Origin: Fodinibius sp964490705
GTDB lineage: Bacteria; Bacteroidota; Rhodothermia; Balneolales; Balneolaceae
Assembly (NCBI GenBank): GCA_964490705.1
Contig: CAZBCG010000011.1
Coordinates: forward strand, 1-64,000
Reading direction: 5' to 3'
DNA: 64,000 nt
Shown here: positions 52,189 to 62,255 of the stretch, piece after piece
Layout of the letters: each line of letters begins with the position of its first letter
Position numbering within the stretch: position 1 is the first letter of the stretch
Program-made: the position numbers and the translations under genes
The notes under the pieces: model-generated
Told to the model about the DNA's origin: nothing
Database searches by the model: none
The model's input: only the letters and a program-made list of their open reading frames with translations

Positions 52189-54564
52189 ATGCTCAGTAAC
52201 TATATCAAAATTGCCTGGCGGAATATCATTAGAAACAAGGGCTATGCTCTGATTAATATTCTTGGACTAGCAGTAGGATTAGCCTGCTGTATCCTCATTG
52301 CTCAGTATGTTCAGGATGAGTTAAGCTACGACAACTTCCATGAAAAGTCCGTTTATTTCGTCGGCAAAGAGAGTACGTTCGGAGGCAATTCGAGGAGAAG
52401 CATGTCCACTTCGCTGCCACTGGGGCAGGCGCTGGTCAATGAGATTCCCGAAGTGGAAAGCTATGTACAGATGACATGGCCGAGTAGTGGAGAAGTGAGC
52501 AAAAATAGCCAGGATTTTACGGAAGAGGGTCGAATTCTAAATGCCACTTCTTCGTTTTTTGAGGTCTTCAATTTTTCATTGAAGGTGGGTAATCCCGAGA
52601 ACGTTCTGGATCAGCCGAACTCAGTGGTAATTACCGAAGAGATGATGAAGAAATATTTCCCGGGCGAAGATCCCATCGGCCAGTCGCTAACTATTCAGAG
52701 ATACGGCGAAAATACTTATACAGTGACCGGAGTAGCCAGGAATGTAACCCAGAACAGCTACCTGGATTTTGATATGGTCACGACATTGGGCTCGCTGCAA
52801 ACTGTGAAGGATAAACGGGGGCAGGGTGCGTGGGGTGCCAGCATGTTTCACACTTATGCTTCGCTTCAAGAGGGTGCCGATTCTGATTTTGTAGAGTCAA
52901 AACTGGCTGACATTGCCGACAATCATTTTGAGGAAGAGCGAGAGGTATCCTTTTTCTTTGTTCCCGTTTCTGATTTGTATATCTCAGATCTGGTATCCCG
53001 GGATGGGTTTAAAGGGGATATGAAATACATTTATATCTTCGGTGCCATCTCTCTGTTTATTCTGATTATTGCCTGTATCAACTATATGAATTTGGCTACG
53101 GCGCGGGCAGCCCAGCGTTCGCAGGAAGTGGGTATCCGCAAAACGGTGGGAGCCGACCGCTGGCAGGTAGCGCGACAGTTTTTGGGAGAGGCCGTACTCA
53201 TTAGCCTGTTTTCGTTTGTCGTTGGATTACTGATTGCCGAACTGGCGCTGCCGGTTTTCAACCAGATTTTTGATAAAGAGCTGGAGTTGTACTTTCGTGA
53301 GAATATAGGATTTCTGTTTTCACTGGGCGGGCTGGCCATGGTGGTGGGATTGATATCCGGCAGTTATCCCGCATTCTACCTTTCTGGTTTTCAGCCGCAC
53401 CGCATTATGAGTGGGCAGCTTTTTGGTCGCAAGCCATCCGCGGGACTTCGAAAAACACTCGTGGTGTTTCAGTATACCGTAACCGTGGCTCTGCTGATCG
53501 GTACCATCGTGGTTTTCAAACAGCTGCAATTTACGCAAACCAAAGATCTTGGATTTAATGAAGAGCAGGTCATTGTGATACCAATGCCGGGCGAATTGTC
53601 ATCAAAGCACGAGATACTAAAGCAAGAGCTTCAAAAAAATCCGGATATCCTGAGTGTTTCGGCAGCATCGGCTGCACCTTCGGGATTTAATACCCGTTAT
53701 GGTTTGGCTTTTGATCCCGATCAGCCGGATCGTGAGGTTAGTTTTTACGGTTTATTTGCTGATCCAAACTATGTGAAAACACTGGGTCTGGAGATGGCTG
53801 CCGGACGCTTTTTTGAAGAGGAGCGAACCGAAGACAGTACGGTGGTCTTAAACGAAGCTGCCGTGGAAAAACTGGGATGGGAGTCTCCGCAAAAGACCAT
53901 TGGAAGGGAACTTACACACGGAGAGGTAATCGGTGTTATAAAAGATTTTCACTTTGCTTCGTTAAGGCAACAGATTGATGGAGTTTACATCAGGTCCCAA
54001 CGCCCGGAAAGTTCTTCGTATGCATCCTATGATCAGATTGTGGCACGATTACATCCCGAAAATATTAATGAGTCTATTGATTACATCAGAAATAAGTGGG
54101 AGTCGCTTGCAGGTGACCAAACGTTCACTTATTCATTTCTGGATCAAAAATTCGAAGAAATGTATCGAACCGAGCAGCGGTTGAGTAAGGTATTTACAAC
54201 CTTTTCGATTATTGCGATAGTGATTGCCTGCCTTGGGCTGCTCGGGCTGGCGGCGTATTCCGCCGAGCGCCGCACCAAAGAGATCGGCATCAGAAAAGTG
54301 ATGGGCGCGACGGTAACAAACGTCGTAACATTGTTGAGCAAGGATTTTCTAAAATTGGTTGCGTTAGGATTTGTGATTGCCGTGCCCATTGCCTGGTATG
54401 TTATGAACCGGTGGCTGCAGGAGTTTGCCTACCGCATCGAAATTGGCCCGGAAATTTTTGCCATGGCCGGTGGCGCAGCGCTGCTGATTGCACTGGCCAC
54501 CGTCAGCTGGCAGTCGGTGCGGGCGGCAGTTGCAAATCCGGTGGATAGCTTGCGCAGTGAATGA
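52189..54564 (+). CDS. FtsX/MacB-type ABC permease, second copy
   Basis: 791 residues, same architecture as the first copy: MLSNYIKIAWRNIIRNKGYA start, ARAAQRSQEVGIRKTVGADR in the first half and RRTKEIGIRKVMGATV in the second, with four spans in each part. It starts 51 bases after the previous stop with no promoter seen, so both are cotranscribed. Sequence divergence from copy 1 is concentrated in the periplasmic domains. Tandem copies may form a heterodimer or handle different substrates. Confidence 0.9.
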   Translation: MLSNYIKIAWRNIIRNKGYALINILGLAVGLACCILIAQYVQDELSYDNFHEKSVYFVGKESTFGGNSRRSMSTSLPLGQALVNEIPEVESYVQMTWPSSGEVSKNSQDFTEEGRILNATSSFFEVFNFSLKVGNPENVLDQPNSVVITEEMMKKYFPGEDPIGQSLTIQRYGENTYTVTGVARNVTQNSYLDFDMVTTLGSLQTVKDKRGQGAWGASMFHTYASLQEGADSDFVESKLADIADNHFEEEREVSFFFVPVSDLYISDLVSRDGFKGDMKYIYIFGAISLFILIIACINYMNLATARAAQRSQEVGIRKTVGADRWQVARQFLGEAVLISLFSFVVGLLIAELALPVFNQIFDKELELYFRENIGFLFSLGGLAMVVGLISGSYPAFYLSGFQPHRIMSGQLFGRKPSAGLRKTLVVFQYTVTVALLIGTIVVFKQLQFTQTKDLGFNEEQVIVIPMPGELSSKHEILKQELQKNPDILSVSAASAAPSGFNTRYGLAFDPDQPDREVSFYGLFADPNYVKTLGLEMAAGRFFEEERTEDSTVVLNEAAVEKLGWESPQKTIGRELTHGEVIGVIKDFHFASLRQQIDGVYIRSQRPESSSYASYDQIVARLHPENINESIDYIRNKWESLAGDQTFTYSFLDQKFEEMYRTEQRLSKVFTTFSIIAIVIACLGLLGLAAYSAERRTKEIGIRKVMGATVTNVVTLLSKDFLKLVALGFVIAVPIAWYVMNRWLQEFAYRIEIGPEIFAMAGGAALLIALATVSWQSVRAAVANPVDSLRSE

Positions 54565-54590
54565 CAACTGATTACGAAGACGATATTGGA

Positions 54591-55475
54591 TTAATGATCA
54601 CGGTCATGATTTCGTTTTCGGCTTTTTCCGCGTTTTGATCGCTCTTTCGTTTGGCTTCGTTGTTTCTTGACCTTTCCGCGATTGTCAGATCCACGGTTGC
54701 GGTTCTTGTGCACTTTTTCTTTATGATCTTTGGTCCTGCGTTCTACAGAATGCCGTTTCCGTTTGTCGGAGCGATCGCCTTGGATTTTTATCCGGGGACG
54801 ACTCATGTTATCCGACCGATAGTGCTTGCGACTAATTCGGCTGCGGTCATCAGCAATGCGACTCCGATTTCTCTTTTTGGCTTTATCCAGCCGCTGTCGA
54901 TAGTCGCGAATTCGTTTGTGAAACCTGCGCTCAACGTTGGATGAGCTGTAATAATCATCATGCCCCTGATGGTGCGATCGCTTGGCCATCCATTTACGAT
55001 ATTTTTTGATCCGGGGATGGGCACGGTGTCGCCATTGGGATGGGAGTTGATGGGCAGGAGCTTGCAAAAATGCCAGCGATAACCGCTCCAGCCAGATTTG
55101 AACAGCGTATCTCGGTGCATAATAGTCATCATAGGCAAAGCGGTGTCGATTGTACCAGCGGTGACCGCGCAGTCGAATAAGCAGCCTTCGATCTCGGTAT
55201 CCATCGCGAAAACCGGCTCGGTAGGCCTTGATGTCAATGGGGCGATCAACAAAAAGGATGCCCGCAAAATACTTATCATTGACTCCGTCCATATATCCCG
55301 TCAGATAGGTCGATTTGTAGGAATCGTAATGCCGGTTATAGTTATCAATATTTATTTGAAAATGGATAAACGGTTGAAACGATTGGTAACTTAATTCAAT
55401 ATGCGCATGCTGTGCTTGCGATGGCATATTAAACAACAACAAAAAACCGAATATGATGGGTAGCTTTTTTAACAT
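54591..55475 (-). CDS. Secreted, extremely basic protein of unknown function
   Basis: 294 residues. A signal peptide (MLKKLPIIFGFLLLFNMPSQAQ) is followed by a short region with LTGYMDGVN and YRAGFRDGYRDRR, and then, from about residue 150 to the end, almost only Lys, Arg, His, Asp and Ser (KKRNRSRIADDRSRISRK). The Shine-Dalgarno AGGAGG lies 5 bases before the ATG, among the best in the window. It is divergent from the serine hydrolase gene and stands between permease genes. No family recognised. The basic tail could bind DNA, polysaccharide or acidic surface. Confidence 0.72.
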   Translation of the reverse strand: MLKKLPIIFGFLLLFNMPSQAQHAHIELSYQSFQPFIHFQINIDNYNRHYDSYKSTYLTGYMDGVNDKYFAGILFVDRPIDIKAYRAGFRDGYRDRRLLIRLRGHRWYNRHRFAYDDYYAPRYAVQIWLERLSLAFLQAPAHQLPSQWRHRAHPRIKKYRKWMAKRSHHQGHDDYYSSSNVERRFHKRIRDYRQRLDKAKKRNRSRIADDRSRISRKHYRSDNMSRPRIKIQGDRSDKRKRHSVERRTKDHKEKVHKNRNRGSDNRGKVKKQRSQTKERSKRGKSRKRNHDRDH

Positions 55476-55499
55476 GATGACCTCCTCGGGATTCGTTAT

Positions 55500-55526
55500 A
55501 GAAACTATTTGCTAGATATAGTTTCT
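55500..55526. promoter_or_regulatory. Perfect 9-base inverted repeat in the divergent spacer
   Basis: AGAAACTAT (55500-55508) and ATAGTTTCT (55518-55526) surround nine bases. It lies just upstream of the strong ribosome binding site of the basic protein. It may be an operator or a leader hairpin. Confidence 0.5.
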
Positions 55527-55676
55527 GGTGGGGTCTCGAAATAACATAACCATGTGTGGCATGATCATGTTAGAGATGTTATTATTTTCAATTGGGATGG
55601 GGAACGCTATCACGCCGGAAGGTCTTTAAATCAAACAATCCCAAGAACCATTAATACAAACCTAATTGCTGATATT

Positions 55677-56708
55677 ATGCACCATCGATACGTTTGGATT
55701 ATGATAATATTGGCTGGAATTTTGTTCGGTCACAGCCAGAATTCGGACGCTCATCCGCGTGCCGATTCATTATCTCTTCAGCAAATTGAACGCAAAGCTT
55801 CGTCCATCAACTCAGTGACGAGTTTGCTTATTCAGCAGAATGGTAAGCTGCTTACCGAACGCTACTTCAATGGGATGGAAGCTAGCGAAACCACGAATAT
55901 CAAGTCGGCCTCAAAAAGTATTATTTCGTTGCTGGTGGGGATTGCCGTTGATCAAGGTCATATCAAAAGTGTGGAGCAATCCATCCGTCCATATTTTGAG
56001 GATTATTTTCGGGCGAATCCGGATTCTATCAAAGAACAGATTACGATCAAAGATCTGCTTACGATGCGGTCGGGGTTGGAAACGACCAGCTTTCATAACT
56101 ATGGGCGTTGGGTAGTCAGTGATAACTGGGTTCGGTTTGCGCTGGATCAACCGATGGAGGCACGTCCCGGCGGTGACATGGTATATAGCACCGGCACATC
56201 GCATCTGCTGTCGGTCATCCTCACAAAATCCACCGGCATGAGCACCAAAGTATTTGCCAAGCAGCACCTATTTGATCCCATGGATATCAGGGTCGGCGGC
56301 TGGGATCGCGATCCGCAGGGATATTATATGGGCGGCAATAATATGGCACTGCGTCCCGCAGATATGCTGAAAATTGGGCAGATGGTGCTCAATGGTGGAA
56401 CGTACAATGGTGACCGCATTATTTCTGAGCACTGGTTGCAGCACTCTTTACAGACCTATACCCGCAGCAATTACAATCCCTATAACTTTGGATATATGTG
56501 GTGGAAGAAACCGGTAGCGGGCTATCAGGTTCACTTTGCCTGGGGATATGGCGGGCAGTATATTTTTATGATTCCCAATCTTAATGCGGTTGTAGTTGTG
56601 ACCGGTGCTCTGCAAAATGCCACCCAGTCCCGTTCCTACAAAGAGCCTGTTTTTACCCTGCTTGGTGAAACGGTTATCCCTTTCCTGAAAACCACATTGC
56701 AGGAGTAA
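55677..56708 (+). CDS. Beta-lactamase-family serine hydrolase
   Basis: Start set at ATG 55677, which gives a signal peptide or anchor (MHHRYVWIMIILAGILFGHS) right away; an in-frame ATG at 55554 adds 41 unrelated residues. The 343-residue enzyme has Ser-x-x-Lys as SASK (about 77-80), Tyr-Ser-Thr as the second motif (MVYSTGTSHLLS, about 163), and HFAWGYGGQYIFM near 285-297 as the third. Class C beta-lactamase relatives include peptidases and esterases, so the substrate is unknown. It lies between the second and third permease genes. Confidence 0.85.
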   Translation: MHHRYVWIMIILAGILFGHSQNSDAHPRADSLSLQQIERKASSINSVTSLLIQQNGKLLTERYFNGMEASETTNIKSASKSIISLLVGIAVDQGHIKSVEQSIRPYFEDYFRANPDSIKEQITIKDLLTMRSGLETTSFHNYGRWVVSDNWVRFALDQPMEARPGGDMVYSTGTSHLLSVILTKSTGMSTKVFAKQHLFDPMDIRVGGWDRDPQGYYMGGNNMALRPADMLKIGQMVLNGGTYNGDRIISEHWLQHSLQTYTRSNYNPYNFGYMWWKKPVAGYQVHFAWGYGGQYIFMIPNLNAVVVVTGALQNATQSRSYKEPVFTLLGETVIPFLKTTLQE

Positions 56709-56726
56709 GATTAAATTCTTTTAATA

Positions 56727-56742
56727 TGGTAACAATATTGTA
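56727..56742 (+). promoter_or_regulatory. Weak sigma-54-like element before the third permease
   Basis: TGGTAACAATATTGTA has TGG-N8-TTG spacing, 75 bases before the start. No TGTTCGA palindrome lies 88 bases upstream; only a partial match TGTGCGATTT occurs at 56794. Support is therefore low. Confidence 0.3.
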
Positions 56743-56816
56743 ACATAAGGTGGTTGCAATCTTCTTGATTACTACATCATAAAGCACAAAAAATGTGCGA
56801 TTTGTAAAGGGTTCTG

Positions 56817-59264
56817 ATGCTTAAAAACTATCTCAAAGTTGCCTTCCGCAGCTTAAAAAAACGTCCGAGTTTTACCGTTATAAATATTCTTGGGTTGGCC
56901 ATTGGTATTGCCTGTTGTCTGCTCATTGCCATCTATGTACTCAATGAGCTCAGCTACGACCAGTTTCACAACAAGGCCGATCGCATTTACCGGGTGACCC
57001 AAAAAACGGTAACCTCTGCTAAAGAAGAAGTTGGTGCCTCCACGCCTTTCCCGGTTGGGCCTACACTTAAAAACGACTATCCCGGACAGATTGCCCAAAC
57101 CGTTCGCTTTTTTGATATGCAGGAAGAGGTGCGTACGATCATCAACACCAAGACTGACGAGCCCTTCCGGGTGGATCATTTTTATGTGACGGACTCCACA
57201 TTTTTCGATGTGTTTAACGCCGAGTTGATTCAGGGTAACCCTGATGAAGTGCTCGACAATCCCATGTCAGCTGTAATAACCCAAGAGCAAGCCCGCCGCT
57301 TTTTTGGGGATGAAAATCCTGTTGGCAAATCGCTGACATTTAAAGGCACGGCCGATTTTACCGTCACCGGAGTAATGAAAGAGCTGCCGCCCAACTCTCA
57401 CATGAAAATTGATATGCTGGTGTCGTTTAACAGCCTCAAAGAGCTATACGGCAGCGGGGAATTTATGGAGCGCTGGTTTTGGAATCCCTGCTGGACCTAC
57501 GTGCTGCTCGAAGAGGATGCGTCAGCCGCCGACCTAAAGCGTGAACTTCCTAATTTTGTGGATAAAAACTATACCAATCGCGAAGAGGGGGAAACCGTTT
57601 CGCTTGATCTACAACCGCTGACCGATATTCACTTGCACTCGAATCTGGATCAGGAGATGGAGCCCAACGGCTCAATTTTTTACGTCTATCTGTTTTCGGC
57701 CGTAGCCGTACTGATTTTGCTCATTGCCTGTATCAACTTTACCAATCTGAGTACTGCCCGTTCAACCGAGCGTGCCCGCGAAGTGGGCATGCGCAAAGTG
57801 CTGGGCGCCGATCGGCGCCAGCTGTTTTCGCAGTTTATGGGCGAATCTTTTTTGATGACATTTCTCAGCTTTGCGCTCGCACTGGGATTGGTATATGCCG
57901 CTCTGCCCTGGTTCAGCAGTTTTGTCGGCAAACAGTTAAGCTTCAGCTTTTTGGGCACCGGCTCGATGATTCTTGCATTGCTCGGCCTATTTCTATTTGT
58001 AGTGTTGCTTTCGGGCATGTATCCCGCACTTTACCTATCGGGATTTAATCCCATAACCATCATGCGCGGTGCCGATGCAAAGAACGGCGGGGGAACGTTA
58101 TTTCGAAAGGGTCTGGTGGTGTTTCAATTCACACTTTCAGTAATATTGATTATCGGTACCGTGGTGGTCTATCTGCAACTGCAGCATATGCAGAATAAAG
58201 AGCTCGGGTTTGATGAAGATCAGGTTATCGTCATGCCGATTACTCAAACGCTTATTGCGTGGGAATTTCAGCAGTTTAAAGAAAAGGCGCTTGCGAATTC
58301 CAATGTTCGTAATGTGGCGGGTAGCAGCAAACTATTGGCTTCGGATGCTCAGTTTTTCTCAAAATATTCGCCCGCTAACCAGCCCGGTGCACCGCCCACA
58401 AATATGTCGCTTGATGTTACATATGACTTTTTGGACACCTATAATATTGACCTGTTGGCCGGCCGTACTTTTTCGCGAGAGCGATCAACCGATTCTGAGC
58501 AGGCCATTATCATTAACGAGTCGATGCTCAAGCAGATTGATGCCGACACCCCCCGCGATGCACTGGGTAAGGTTTTCCACTATACCACAGCTGATGACGA
58601 ACAGGAGTCGTATAATGTGATTGGCGTGGTTGAGGATTTCAATTATACCTCCATCAAAAAAGAGATTTCTCCGCTGGTGATTAAAGTGATTGAGGGCGTG
58701 CGTCCCACCGTTCGTAACATCGAGTTTGCCTCTGTACGCTTGTCTAAAAATGGTGTTGAAGATGGACTGGCCCATATTCAAAAAGTCTGGAAAGAGGTGA
58801 ATCGAATCGATCCCTTTACGTACTTTTTTCACGACGAAGAGTTGGCAGAAATTTATGCTTCAGAGCGGAAAATGAGTAATGTGGCAGCTTTGTTTTCTAT
58901 ATTATGTGTGTTTGTAGCCTGTTTGGGATTGTTTGGGTTAGCCTCTTTTACCGCATCACTTCGCACCAAAGAGATCGGTATCCGCAAAGCGCTTGGGGCT
59001 ACCATTCCAGGTATTGTTAGATTGCTCTCGAAAGACTATATCAAATTGGTGGTGCTGGCGAACATTATTGCGTGGCCCATCAGCTACTATCTGGTGGTAC
59101 AGTGGCTGCAGGATTTTCCCTCCCGCATTGCAATGGGATGGAATCTGGTGGCCGTTTTTCTTGGTGTAGGTGTAATCAGCCTGCTGATCTGCATGGCCAC
59201 CGTTAGTTATCAGTCGGTTCGTGCAGCACTGATCAATCCAGTGGATAGTATTCGTCAAGAGTAG
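56817..59264 (+). CDS. FtsX/MacB-type ABC permease, third copy
   Basis: 815 residues: MLKNYLKVAFRSLKKRPSFT start, first span about 21-41, periplasmic MacB domain, spans near 285-305, 335-357, 380-402 and 430-448, then a second set. ARSTERAREVGMRKVLGADR (first half) and LRTKEIGIRKALGATI (second half) mark the FtsX modules. It is longer than the other two, mostly in the second periplasmic domain. Separate from the tandem pair by two unrelated genes, so it may be an independent duplicate. It relies on an ATPase in trans. Confidence 0.9.
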   Translation: MLKNYLKVAFRSLKKRPSFTVINILGLAIGIACCLLIAIYVLNELSYDQFHNKADRIYRVTQKTVTSAKEEVGASTPFPVGPTLKNDYPGQIAQTVRFFDMQEEVRTIINTKTDEPFRVDHFYVTDSTFFDVFNAELIQGNPDEVLDNPMSAVITQEQARRFFGDENPVGKSLTFKGTADFTVTGVMKELPPNSHMKIDMLVSFNSLKELYGSGEFMERWFWNPCWTYVLLEEDASAADLKRELPNFVDKNYTNREEGETVSLDLQPLTDIHLHSNLDQEMEPNGSIFYVYLFSAVAVLILLIACINFTNLSTARSTERAREVGMRKVLGADRRQLFSQFMGESFLMTFLSFALALGLVYAALPWFSSFVGKQLSFSFLGTGSMILALLGLFLFVVLLSGMYPALYLSGFNPITIMRGADAKNGGGTLFRKGLVVFQFTLSVILIIGTVVVYLQLQHMQNKELGFDEDQVIVMPITQTLIAWEFQQFKEKALANSNVRNVAGSSKLLASDAQFFSKYSPANQPGAPPTNMSLDVTYDFLDTYNIDLLAGRTFSRERSTDSEQAIIINESMLKQIDADTPRDALGKVFHYTTADDEQESYNVIGVVEDFNYTSIKKEISPLVIKVIEGVRPTVRNIEFASVRLSKNGVEDGLAHIQKVWKEVNRIDPFTYFFHDEELAEIYASERKMSNVAALFSILCVFVACLGLFGLASFTASLRTKEIGIRKALGATIPGIVRLLSKDYIKLVVLANIIAWPISYYLVVQWLQDFPSRIAMGWNLVAVFLGVGVISLLICMATVSYQSVRAALINPVDSIRQE

Positions 59265-59375
59265 GGGTTGTTTTCTTACACCCGCAGGTTTTGATCAAAA
59301 ATGATGCCTGAAATAATCATCAAAAAATGGTATCTAAAATAGTTGTCGAATCCTCTTAATTAAGATACTACTGCG

Positions 59376-61226
59376 ATGAAAAAGTTGTGTTACCTGTTCC
59401 TGATTGGAATGTTCTTAGTGGGATGTGAACCCAAATCCGAACATCAGCCTTCCATTCATTATGATGTACAATTTCCCAATGCAGTTCACAATGAAGCGGA
59501 TATCACATTGACGGTAACGGACTTGCTGCCCGGACCGATGACCATTTCGATGAGCCGAACATCTCCCGGACGGTATGCGCTCCATGAATTTGCTAAAAAT
59601 GTATATGACGTTACGGCTGTGGATGGCAACGGCGACACGCTCGAAATTGATCGCCCTGATCTTCATAACTGGACGGTGAGTGGGCACGATGGCACCATCA
59701 AATTTAACTATACCCTCTACGGCCGGCACGCTGATGGTACCTACACCGGCATCAATGAGGAGCATGCGCATCTGAACATGCCGGTGACGTTTGCTTGGGT
59801 ATCGAGCTTGCCGAGTGCCCCGGTTACGGTGCAGTTTCATCCACCCGAAGACAGCAACTGGAAAGTGGCGACCCAGCTGGAGAAAATGGACGAGCAGTTC
59901 ACATTCAGGGCACCGGATACGTATTACTTCCTGGACAGTCCCACTGAGCTCAGCAATTTTGATATGACATCCTGGGAGGCTCCGGCCGACACCACCGGGA
60001 AAACGATTCAGCTGGCCGTGCATCATAACGGAAGCGAAGACGATGTAAATCGCTATGCCGATATGGCCCAGAAAGTAGTGGCCGAGCAGGTAGCGATCTA
60101 TGGTTCGCCTGCAGATTTCGATTATGGCCGATATACCTTTATTGCTGATTATCTGCCCTACGTCTATGGGGATGGCATGGAGCATCGCAACTCCACTATT
60201 TTAACCAGCACTACGCCGCTCGAAGGCGACGGCGCAATGCAAAATATCTATACCTTGTCGCACGAGTTTTTTCACAGCTGGAATGTAGAACGCCTGCGTC
60301 CCGAGTCGCTTGAGCCGTTCAATTTTATGGAGGCGAATGTGTCCGGCGCGCTGTGGTTTGCCGAGGGATTTACCAGCTATTACGACGATCTGACGATACG
60401 CCGTGCAGGATTAATATCCAACGAGACCTATGCCGCGGACTGGGCCGGGACGCTCAATTATGTGCTCAACTCGGCCGGCAATCAGTATTACAGTCCCATC
60501 GAGATGAGCAAGCAGGCCCCTTTTGTAGATGCGGCTACCTCGGTGGATGAGCAAAATAAATCGAATACCTTTATTTCATATTATTCCTGGGGTGCTGTAA
60601 TAGGACTCGGGCTCGACTTAACGCTGCGCACGACCTTCGATGATATTTCCCTGGATGATTATATGCGGGCGGTTTGGCAACAGTACGGCGTCCCCGAAGA
60701 ACCTTATACCATTGATAACCTTGAACAAACCCTGGCCGAGGTCACCGACAGCACGGAATTTGCGCAAAATTTCTTTGACAACTATATCCGCAGCGGTAAT
60801 CAAGTGGATCTGAAACCATTGTTGGCCAAAGCCGGATTTGTATTGCAGCAGGCCCATCCCGAGCAGGCGGTGATCAGTTTTGGTGGATCAAAAATAGATT
60901 ACCAAGATGGTACTGCCACTATTTCCAGCAACACGCAAATAGACAGCCCGTTGTATAATGCCGGCTTGGATGTCGGAGATGAAATTCAATCCATCGATGG
61001 ACAATCGATTAACAATGCGCGTGATATGCAGCGGTTGTTGGCAGCGCATCAGCCCGGTGATGAGTTGTCGGTCACATACAGTTCGCTTGGTGATTCGTAT
61101 GAGACGATGATTACGCTGGCAGCCAATCCCGAGCTGGAGGTCCGGACCTTTGAGCAAGTCGGCAAGTCGGTGACGGATGAGATTGCCCGGTTTCGACAAA
61201 ACTGGTTGGGCAGCAAGGCAATGTGA
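59376..61226 (+). CDS. M61 glycyl aminopeptidase-like lipoprotein with PDZ domain
   Basis: 616 residues. A lipoprotein signal (LFLIGMFLVGC, Cys17) places it in the envelope. An N-terminal beta domain (about 25-210) precedes the thermolysin-like catalytic part with HEFFH (296-300) and the third ligand Glu330 in WFAEGFTSYYDD. Residues about 500-590 form a PDZ domain (DSPLYNAGLDVGDEIQSIDG). All catalytic residues are intact. The family cleaves N-terminal Gly/Ala in some bacteria; substrate here unknown. Monocistronic. Confidence 0.92.
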   Translation: MKKLCYLFLIGMFLVGCEPKSEHQPSIHYDVQFPNAVHNEADITLTVTDLLPGPMTISMSRTSPGRYALHEFAKNVYDVTAVDGNGDTLEIDRPDLHNWTVSGHDGTIKFNYTLYGRHADGTYTGINEEHAHLNMPVTFAWVSSLPSAPVTVQFHPPEDSNWKVATQLEKMDEQFTFRAPDTYYFLDSPTELSNFDMTSWEAPADTTGKTIQLAVHHNGSEDDVNRYADMAQKVVAEQVAIYGSPADFDYGRYTFIADYLPYVYGDGMEHRNSTILTSTTPLEGDGAMQNIYTLSHEFFHSWNVERLRPESLEPFNFMEANVSGALWFAEGFTSYYDDLTIRRAGLISNETYAADWAGTLNYVLNSAGNQYYSPIEMSKQAPFVDAATSVDEQNKSNTFISYYSWGAVIGLGLDLTLRTTFDDISLDDYMRAVWQQYGVPEEPYTIDNLEQTLAEVTDSTEFAQNFFDNYIRSGNQVDLKPLLAKAGFVLQQAHPEQAVISFGGSKIDYQDGTATISSNTQIDSPLYNAGLDVGDEIQSIDGQSINNARDMQRLLAAHQPGDELSVTYSSLGDSYETMITLAANPELEVRTFEQVGKSVTDEIARFRQNWLGSKAM

Positions 61227-61301
61227 TCCAGCATAGGAGGAAAACTTGAACGATTAGCTCTTTTTGCCGATTCTTATTAGAAAGTAACTTATGATCGGAG
61301 C

Positions 61302-62165
61302 ATGCCTATTCGAAAATATCATATCGGCTGTACAGGATGGAGCCTGAAAGAGTGGGTCGGCAATTTCTTTACCGATGATGCAAAGCAGAGCGATTTTCTG
61401 AAGCAGTATGCATCGGTCTTTAATGCGGTTGAAGGCAATACCACCTTTTATAACATCCCCTCTAAAAGTACGCTTGAGAAATGGGGACGGGCTACGCCCG
61501 ATGGATTCAAATTCTGTTTTAAATTCCACCGCTCCATCACCCACAAAAAGCGGTTGGAAAATGTGGAAGATGACATTCTGCGTTTTTTGGAGACGTTTGA
61601 TCCTATTGCCGAACGGTTGGGGCCGTTTATGATTCAGCTGCCGCCACAGTTTTCGCCCGAGAGCTTTTCACGTTTAGAAACGATGATAGAAATATTGCCC
61701 AGCTCATATAGATATGCCGTTGAGGTGCGCCATTCCGATTTTTACCAGGGGCGAGCCCAGCAGCGATTCAACCGCTTGTTGAGTAGTTACAATATTGATC
61801 GCATCATTTTTGATACGCGCAAGCTGCATTCCATGAAATCCGATGATCCAACGGTAAGAGAAGCGCAACAGAAAAAGCCCAATTCGCCGGTGCGATTTAA
61901 TAATACGGGTTCGCGTCCCATGGTGCGTTTTGTGGGATCCAACGATCCTGTGGGTAACGAATCGTATCTCAAAGAGTGGGCCATTGTTATTGCCGACTGG
62001 ATAAAAGAAGGACTGCATCCGTACTTTTTTCCGCATTCGCCTGATAGGGTGAGTCAACCGGCCCATGCCCGTAAATTTCATCAGTTTTTATCGAGCATGA
62101 TCGATATGGATCCCATGCCGGCCTGGCCCAAAGAGCGCCAAAACGAGCAGATGGACTTGTTTTAA
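61302..62165 (+). CDS. DUF72 family protein
   Basis: 287 residues. The opening KYHIGCTGWSLKEWVGNFF and the motif FNAVEGNTTFYNIPSKSTLEKW (44-65, partly quoted), FKFCFKFHRSITHKKRL, and the later YAVEVRHSDF and VRFVG-DP match the DUF72 TIM-barrel-like family. No catalytic role is known. The C-terminal PMPAWPKERQNEQMDLF is common in the family. It is 75 bases downstream of the M61 gene; no close partner. Confidence 0.9.
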   Translation: MPIRKYHIGCTGWSLKEWVGNFFTDDAKQSDFLKQYASVFNAVEGNTTFYNIPSKSTLEKWGRATPDGFKFCFKFHRSITHKKRLENVEDDILRFLETFDPIAERLGPFMIQLPPQFSPESFSRLETMIEILPSSYRYAVEVRHSDFYQGRAQQRFNRLLSSYNIDRIIFDTRKLHSMKSDDPTVREAQQKKPNSPVRFNNTGSRPMVRFVGSNDPVGNESYLKEWAIVIADWIKEGLHPYFFPHSPDRVSQPAHARKFHQFLSSMIDMDPMPAWPKERQNEQMDLF

Positions 62166-62195
62166 GTTGTGGGAGTGGAAAGCAACTTTTGAAAC

Positions 62196-62255
62196 CCGCA
62201 GGGTTTGGCGTAATTCATTTTGAAAGCAAATAGTGTATGCTGTTAAACCCTGCGG
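62196..62255 (+). terminator. Palindrome after the DUF72 gene
   Basis: CCGCAGGGTTT (62196-62206) pairs perfectly with AAACCCTGCGG (62245-62255) over a 38-base loop. The theme AACCCGCAGGGTT is similar to the fabI terminator arms. A T-run is weak (ATTTAG), so it may be a dispersed element used as terminator. Confidence 0.55.

Noticed and set aside
55554..55676. N-terminal extension of the serine hydrolase from an upstream ATG
   Set aside because: The 41 added residues show no family match, and the inner ATG at 55677 starts a hydrophobic export segment directly.
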